The notes under the pieces are model-generated. The model did no database searches. It had not been told where the DNA came from and worked only from the letters and a program-made list of their open reading frames with translations. Position numbers and translations under genes: made by a program. 64,000 nucleotides of DNA from Polytrichum commune (lineage: Eukaryota; Streptophyta; Polytrichopsida; Polytrichales; Polytrichaceae), in the NCBI GenBank assembly GCA_950295325.1, contig OX485805.1, forward strand, positions 55,888,758-55,952,757. The letters are read 5' to 3'. This document shows positions 58,301-64,000 of the stretch, in pieces (the stretch's first letter is position 1; each line of letters begins with the position of its first letter).

Positions 58301-61143
58301 ACACAACTCCTTGGTTGCATTTTGTGGGACCAAGTATAGGATGAGCACAATCCTCCTTTGGTTTTAAGATTCCCGTTTATGGGGAGCACTCATGTTGCGT
58401 ATTGTGATTTTTTTGACGAACGAGTATTAATTATCAAAGGCTTTTAATTGCAACCTCTTTCTTTGGAAACGAACCATCAGCTAGCTGGCATAACATTATT
58501 AAACAATGCATATTCAATCTACTAATACAAGATACCCTCCGCATGTAACACATTTTAATTCACGAACTTGTCAGTGGAATACGAACAACAAAGTGAGCGG
58601 GATTGGGTGCACTTACAACAACATTGGATTGACCCCCAGAATATCGGCCTCTGACAATGGGCCTGCCAATGCATATTGGACTGTAGAGATATCATTTCCC
58701 ACTAACGATAAAGTTGTCAAGAGAGAGTTAAAGCTGGAGATGACCGGAAGAGTCAATGAAGTGAAATGGTTGTAATCAAACCACCTGCATGAATGAAGAG
58801 GAAAAAAATTAGTTAGAACCTTGTCAAGGAAGAAATTAATTTGCGCTAATATGCATTTGATCATTTACTGCTGAAAGAACTTTGCAAGTTGCCTTCACAT
58901 AAGGGGCTTTCAAGATTACGTTTGCAACCGTAACAAAATATATGAAGTGAAATTGCTTGACAACATCAACCATGTTCTAAGGCTCAAGCATACCACACAA
59001 ATATCACTTGGTTTAGGGCATGCTTCCTTACATCTCTTCCAAACTTTGGATATACAAAAGTTGTTGTGGAAATTCTCTCAATGAATTGTTACTCATATAC
59101 CTAGCCCCACATTGCAAACACAACAGTTAACGTACCCTCTACTCTGAATTTTACTTGGAGGATGGTGTATCAAGCGTAAAAATGAGACATTCAGATGAAA
59201 CGAGTTACTATGAATGAAACTTTGAAACATAACAAATTCAAGTTGATATTTTGTTGGACTTACATTTTATATAAAATCGGGAGGCTGGAGTTAGTGGAAA
59301 TGGTAAAATTGTTGAACAAATTGTTGGAAAGATCTATAGTTGTGTAGTTTATAACGTCGGTGGACATGCTGGTCATGTGAGTGAAGCAGTTATGACTAAG
59401 ATTTCTGAAACCCACAACATTTAAAACAAGAAATTGGTGAATCATGATCGTTCACCTTGGAATAATATCGTAACTAGAAAAAAATTATTTTTGCATCGCC
59501 AAACAAAAAAACCATATCCACATATTTTGAACTATTGTTTCACTTCCTTGTAGACTTTCATTTGGTCCTTCAAAGTAACCGATCCTATGTTCAACGTACA
59601 AGTTTAAATTTGGATGTTGGACAACATTATTAAGCTATAATAATGTTAAATTTTCTCTGAGGAACTTACAAAGTATTCTCACTATTGTATGAATATGAGG
59701 ACAAATTACTGAAGGCACTAAAATTCACTGTTCCATTTAGTTTGTTGTTGCTTAAAGATCTGCAAAACACAAAACAAGTGATAGAGTTAATAATTTTGAG
59801 ACATATATGAACATCAGATTGGCTATGCATACTTTTCAATCTATGTGAATCTCTTTCAAGAGTCGTATTTTCCTCAGTCAAAGGTGGATGCTCACTTCTT
59901 CATACTATCGTTGTAGTTGGAACTTCAAAATAAGAGTAATTGTAAAATCTGAATTGGCTAGGAGCTTACAGATGTGTGAGGCCATTCAATACAATAAAGT
60001 CCACTGGTCCACTGAAGTCATTGTTGGATAGATTTCTGCAACAAAATGCATTATTAAACATTATTTGGAGTACTAGGTTTCAAGTTGAAGTTCTTGTGCA
60101 AAGATGATAGCACATTTGGAGTCATGTTGCGGGATTCGGCCTTACACTAGATATGAACATGTGGATATTGTGATTCAATTGAAGCCTAATATATGTATTC
60201 GGCCCCATCCAATAAAGTCCTACCATTGAACAGGTGGCTTTAATCCAAGGCCTTAATTAGGATCCCATGGAAGCTATGAGGTTAAGCTGCCTAAGGCCTT
60301 GAATAGGGTTTGGATGGATGACCTCTTGGAAATAGGGAATTATCATATATTATTTGAAAGGTGGCAATATTTTTCAAAGTCTTTTTAATTCTTGCGATGT
60401 TCATTTCAAAATTACTGATAAAGAAGTATGTCAACTTGAAGATGAAGTAATCTCTCTCTCTCTTGTATCAATTTATAGGCCCATTTTCGAAAGGCAACCA
60501 ATTTTTGGTGATGGTTTGCTTCCAAAATTATGGCTAATTTAACATTTGTCAATGCATATACATGGGTTCCAAGTCTTCTTAACGACAACTTGGCATAGTT
60601 TACATGTCATTGTGTGTTTAGATTGTACTAGGGCTTTCTATAGAGCAAAATATTTTTATACATATTCCTAGAATTCATCTAGAATATTAAGTTCCATTTA
60701 TAAATCATTTCTTAGATTATTTCAACCAATATGAAGATGTCAAATTTCAGTTTTTGGACCTAAAATTACCCTACCCCAAACGAACCTCACCCGATTCATC
60801 CCAATGTTGAAGTACCTGTCAACTAACTATGACAATAAGAACACAAAGTCACATACTTCAAATTATAGAAGCAAGTGGTTTGAGATGACCCTAAACTACC
60901 AAATGATAGAGGCGAGGTACCCAAAACGAATGGAGTGGTTGGCGGTTCGATTCCTAGTCATGAAATATTCTCACTACTTTATGAAGAAAACTAGCGACGT
61001 GGCCACATGCCTCCCATGTTCCAAGATAAAAATAAAAATGAAAAATAGGAAAGCAAGTCTCTTACAAAAATGCAAGGTAAGGCATAGATACACTCAAAGC
61101 TTTGACATCCACTTGTCCACTTAGAGCATTGTTGCTTAAATCC
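52357..61143 (-). CDS. LRR receptor-like kinase, 3' part; 5' end outside window
   Basis: Kinase exons fit splice sites at 55832-55714, 55527-55320, 54635-54389, 53906-53756 and 52698-52357, and all are open. They carry the Gly loop [10 protein letters not shown], the lysine in [16 protein letters not shown], catalytic [38 protein letters not shown] and a C-terminal acidic/Ser tail ending at 52357. HRD (not a non-RD form) predicts an active RD kinase. The exon 56256-56122 encodes a hydrophobic membrane segment ([17 protein letters not shown]). Upstream, small LRR exons lie at 58784-58614, 59407-59270, 59757-59670 and 60035-59970, with a poorer one near 61143. The protein would sit in the plasma membrane with LRRs outside; ligand unknown. 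Related plant receptors (LRR-VIII type) often have a malectin domain, which I do not see. Further LRR exons lie toward the window edge. Confidence 0.8.
53756..55832 (-). CDS. Receptor kinase catalytic core exons
   Basis: Four exons encode subdomains I to IX. The activation segment is split by an intron exactly between the GTR and GYLSPEY residues (donor at 54388, acceptor before 53906). Introns are 200-700 bases, AT-rich, with no transposon recognised. All catalytic residues (Gly loop, VAVK lysine, HRD aspartate, DFG aspartate) are present, which argues for function. Confidence 0.8.
56300..58610. other. Long intron between membrane and LRR exons
   Basis: AT-rich, no coding signal seen except the MITE at 56763. 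This is where a malectin-like exon would be expected in related receptors; none was recognised. Confidence 0.45.
56763..57048. mobile_element. Stowaway-like MITE
   Basis: A 286-base segment begins CTCTCTCCGTTCCAAAATGA and ends TTTTTGGGACGGAGGGAG, terminal inverted repeats typical of Tc1/mariner-derived Stowaway elements. The second arm keeps the consensus better than the first. A TA duplication is not intact. It sits in a receptor kinase intron and has no coding capacity. Confidence 0.8.
58614..60035 (-). CDS. LRR exons of the receptor kinase
   Basis: Four small exons encode LRR units: DLSNNxFSGPVDF-type at 60035-59970, [19 protein letters not shown] at 59757-59670, LSHNCF and [12 protein letters not shown] at 59407-59270, and a last unit with [11 protein letters not shown] ending GVNPMLL at 58784-58614. 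Each starts after a CAG acceptor and ends at a GTAAG donor. One or two LRRs per exon suggests growth of the array by exon duplication. Confidence 0.65.
60040..61075. other. Intron DNA between LRR exons
   Basis: No coding signal; plus-strand frames at 60354 and 60804 look like chance. The part near 60840-61070 resembles the intron segments repeated at 61.5-61.75 and 63.45-63.6 kb. Confidence 0.4.
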
Positions 61144-61978
61144 CTGCAATCATATAAACATTTCCATCATCCATATTGGCAAACTGTTATATGAAATCAT
61201 TGACTAATTTTTTTTTTAAATAATTATGCTAGACAAGTGGTTCATAACATTACTCAGCTGATGAGTTATGTTCAGCTGCCATGACTTAGGTTTAGTTTGA
61301 AGCATTGGAATTTTGGCATCTAGAGGCTTTATTCTCGAATCTAATGTGGGACCCATGAGCACAACTCACCAATTGAGTAGTGTTATGTTGACTTTTGATC
61401 ATCCTCACGTTAGGGTGACATATGTATGTTAAGTAAAATTTTCAACATAGAATGGGGGATATGATATGAACAAATTTGAAGTCTATAAGACAATATAACC
61501 AATTACGTGAATGTAAAATGGAAAAGTTTGACAAGTTATTTAATCATTTTCATATCTATTTACACGAGTATACTTATTACAAGCAAAGAATCTCTAATAT
61601 TTTGTTGTCAACTATGCTCTTAAAAAATGGTTGACATTTCAATCCTTGGTCTTGAAATTTTCTCTCTACTTGACATGACAAACTAGCCATGTGGCCATGT
61701 GGCTCCCGTGTTCCAACATAAAACTAAAAATAAAAATAAGAGAACCAAATCACTCACAAACTTGTAAGGAAATACATAGGTACATTGAAGGCTTTAAAAT
61801 CCACTTGTGCACTTAGAGTAGTGTTGCTTAAATGCTTGCAATCATATAATCATTTCCATCATCCATATTGGCAAACCGTTATAAGAAAGCATTGATTAAT
61901 AAAATAAATTAAACAATATACTAGACATGTGGTTCATAACATTACTCAATTGATCAATTGTGTTTAATTGCTATGATT

Positions 61979-63151
61979 TTACACAAAAAACTTTCACTTG
62001 TGTCCCAATGGGGAAATTTCCCCAAATTCCCTTTCATGTCCCATGGTTCATAAGGTTTGGAAGGGAATGTGGAAAGAGTGGGAATTTTGCTCGTGTCCCT
62101 TGATTAATAATGGGAATGCGTAGTTGTACATGGGAAATTGTGTGGATGGGACATTTTGTATGGGTGATTGGAATATGCTACTTGGGAGTTTTTGCAAAGG
62201 GAAATTTCAAAAAATTAGTGATCATATATATTCCATGAACTTGGTCTAACCTATAGGTAAGCCTTTCCCACTTACAAGTTAAGACATAGTGGTGTTGGCG
62301 AAGGGATACGAACCTAAGATCTCACCACCCTAACTCCAACACCTTAGCCACCAACCTATTGCACATTACATATGTAATTTGGGGACTTTTAATCACTTTA
62401 TATGTAAAGCCGGCATTTACCTTGTAAATGTAGAATGTAGAAATTAAAACACCTCCTCCATCCAACATAAAAACTTGTCCCTTATAGATTTTTGGCGGAT
62501 TCATCTCAAATAATTTGGACTAGACTAATTTGGGGTCTTTGAACCTAAATCCGGTGTCTAAAAATTGAGGAGTTTTTAACTATTTCAAGGCTTCTTGTTG
62601 GATGAATGAAAAAAGTTGTGGGCGGTAATTCCCTCTCTCTCACATACATTGGTAATCACTTACGAAGGTGACTCACATCTAGATCTAGATTAGATCTACA
62701 AGATCTCTAATATGGAACAAAGATAGAACATTCTTTCATGGACATTTAATATTAAACATGCGATGAGTATGAGATGATTAGCAAATCCAAATCGAAGTTC
62801 TAGTCACTTGTCAAATATTTTCTAGAGCTCACAATGATACGTTTTCATCGTCAATGTAAAAACCTTTAACCGGCGGAAATAATGTCAAGTGTGGAGGGGC
62901 CATCATGTTTTGAAATAAAAGTATTATATTCCCATTATTGAAAAGTTAAAATTGCCCCTTTGATTAAGAGGCACAATTGTGAGATGAAACAAATTCTCAT
63001 ATTTGATGCATCTCACATTGGTTTGTCCCATGATGATTCCCCTCTATCATGGGATATACAAACTTCCCATCTATAACATTGTAACCCATGGGATTTAAGA
63101 AATATGTCCCATGTTCTTCCCATGGGACACGATTGGAAGTTGCATGTGTTA
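61979..63151. mobile_element. Non-autonomous DNA transposon with TTA target duplication
   Basis: An 1167-base segment (61982-63148) interrupts a duplicated intron unit. TTA lies on both sides, and the ends form imperfect inverted repeats of about 35 bases (CACAAAAAACTTTCACTTGTG and, inverted, CACATGCAACTTCCAATCGTG). A 3-base TTA duplication fits PIF/Harbinger or a CACTA-related type; no transposase is present. Confidence 0.75.
62285..62358 (-). ncRNA. tRNA-derived SINE-like Pol III promoter
   Basis: On the minus strand TGGCTAAGGTGTTGG (62350-62336) fits an A box, and GGTTCGTATCC (62314-62304) fits a B box, spaced 36 bases apart as in tRNA-derived SINEs. It sits inside the DNA transposon. The SINE body and its ends were not delimited, and no complete tRNA cloverleaf is evident. 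Confidence 0.5.
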
Positions 63152-64000
63152 GATTCAGTCTGAAGCATTGGAATTTTCAAATATGAAGGCTTTATTCACA
63201 AATCTAATGTGGGACCCATGAGCACAACTCAACAGTTGAGAAGTGTTATGTTGACCTTTGATCATCCTCACATTAGGATGACATATGCATGCTAAATTAT
63301 TATTTCAACCTAGAATGAGGGATATGATATGAACACATTTGAAGCCTATAAGACTATGTAACCAATTATATGAGATTAAAATGAAATAATTTAATCAAAT
63401 ATGTAATCATTTGCATATCTGTTTAGACGAGTATACTTATTACAAGCAAAGAAACCCTAATATTTTATTATCAACTATGCTCTTGAAAAGTGGTTGGCAG
63501 TTCAATTCTTGGTCATGAAATCTTCTCTCTACTTGACAAGAAAAACTAGCCATGTGGCCACGTGACTCTTGTATTCCAACATAGAATAAGATAAAAATTA
63601 GAGAAGCAAGTCTCTTACAAAGACTTGTAGCTTAAATCCTTGCACTCATATAAACATTTCCATCATCCATATTGGCAATTTGTTGTTAGAAAGCATTGAT
63701 TAATAAAATAATACTAGACATGTTCAGCTGCTATGACTTTAGATTCAACCTGAGCATTGGAATTTTGGCATCTAGAGGCTTTATTCTCAAATGTACTCGG
63801 GGACCCATGAACACAACTGAGTAGCTGAGTAATGTTATGTTGACCTTTGATGATTTTCACATTAGGGTGACATATGTATGTTAAATTATTATTTCAACAT
63901 AGAATGGGGGATATGATATGAACATATTTGAAGTCTATAAGACAATGTAACCAATTATATGAGAGTAAAATGGAAGAATTTGATTCATTATTTAATCATT

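Larger units (their letters stand above)
61078..64000 (-). repeat. Tandemly duplicated LRR exon-intron units
   Basis: A unit of about 650-700 bases, comprising a decaying LRR exon ([15 protein letters not shown] on the minus strand at 61143; LSNTTLSAQVDFKAF near 61830; only a trace near 63625) and its intron (recurring words TTTCCATCATCCATATTGGCAA, GCATTGGAATTTTGGCATCTAG, GGGGGATATGATATGAACA), occurs about four times. The downstream copies have lost exon sequence or splice donors, so most are exon relics. The array runs off the window edge. Confidence 0.7.

Noticed and set aside
58506-58775. Plus-strand 89-codon frame
   Set aside because: Antisense to the last LRR exon of the receptor kinase, which explains its openness.

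Overview
This window looks like nuclear DNA of a land plant. Intron-split genes with plant-type splice sites (GTAAGT/GTGAGT donors, GCAG acceptors), a leucine-rich-repeat receptor kinase, Ty3/gypsy chromodomain retrotransposons primed by initiator tRNA-Met, solo LTRs, a Stowaway-like MITE and a tRNA-derived SINE-like promoter all point there. I cannot fix the lineage. All readings are by eye, without database searches.

Left third (about 2.6-26.2 kb): three decayed, intron-containing genes. Gene 1 (minus, 2628-6400) joins a ParB/DGQHR-like domain (motif DGNHR) to a C-terminal region that reads like a beta-class DNA N6-adenine/N4-cytosine methyltransferase. Gene 2 (minus, 10989-20315) is a diverged paralogue that keeps the ParB-like part and N-terminal exons but has no methyltransferase part. 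Gene 1 lacks 5' exons and gene 2 lacks 3' exons; both losses face an unclassified repeat-derived block (7963-about 10.8 kb). The large introns are filled with two unrelated tandem repeats, each carrying a regularly repeated perfect or near-perfect hairpin. Gene 3 (plus, 21557-26224) is transcribed divergently from gene 2. It resembles a Mutator-like (MULE) DDE transposase with a C-terminal SWIM zinc finger, and is broken by one in-frame TAG and by a solo LTR with a 5-bp target duplication. A mobile unit pairing a transposase with a ParB-methyltransferase protein is my best candidate for an undescribed system; this is inference.

Middle (26.6-49 kb): nested retrotransposons. An older minus-strand Ty3/gypsy fragment (gag, tRNA-Asp-type primer site and what may be a 4-kb LTR containing its own ORF) is split by a 7.1-kb element, TE1 (29152-36292). 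A second copy, TE2 (39391-47957, target duplication GTGGG), lies next to it and itself contains a 1.5-kb solo LTR (target duplication CTTGG). TE1 and TE2 have almost identical LTR pairs, yet share the same stop codons and the same deletion of the reverse-transcriptase core. They therefore look like recently mobilised non-autonomous copies. Their LTRs are packed with short hairpins, and the RT/RNase H junction is tandemly repeated four times in TE1 and three times in TE2.

Right (49-64 kb): AT-rich DNA with an LRR receptor-like kinase on the minus strand. Its five kinase exons are open with all key catalytic motifs, and a transmembrane exon and small LRR exons lie upstream; the 5' end is outside the window. 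LRR exon-intron units at 61-64 kb are tandemly duplicated and one is split by a 1.17-kb DNA transposon. An isolated LRR N-terminal exon lies at 49.8-49.95 kb.
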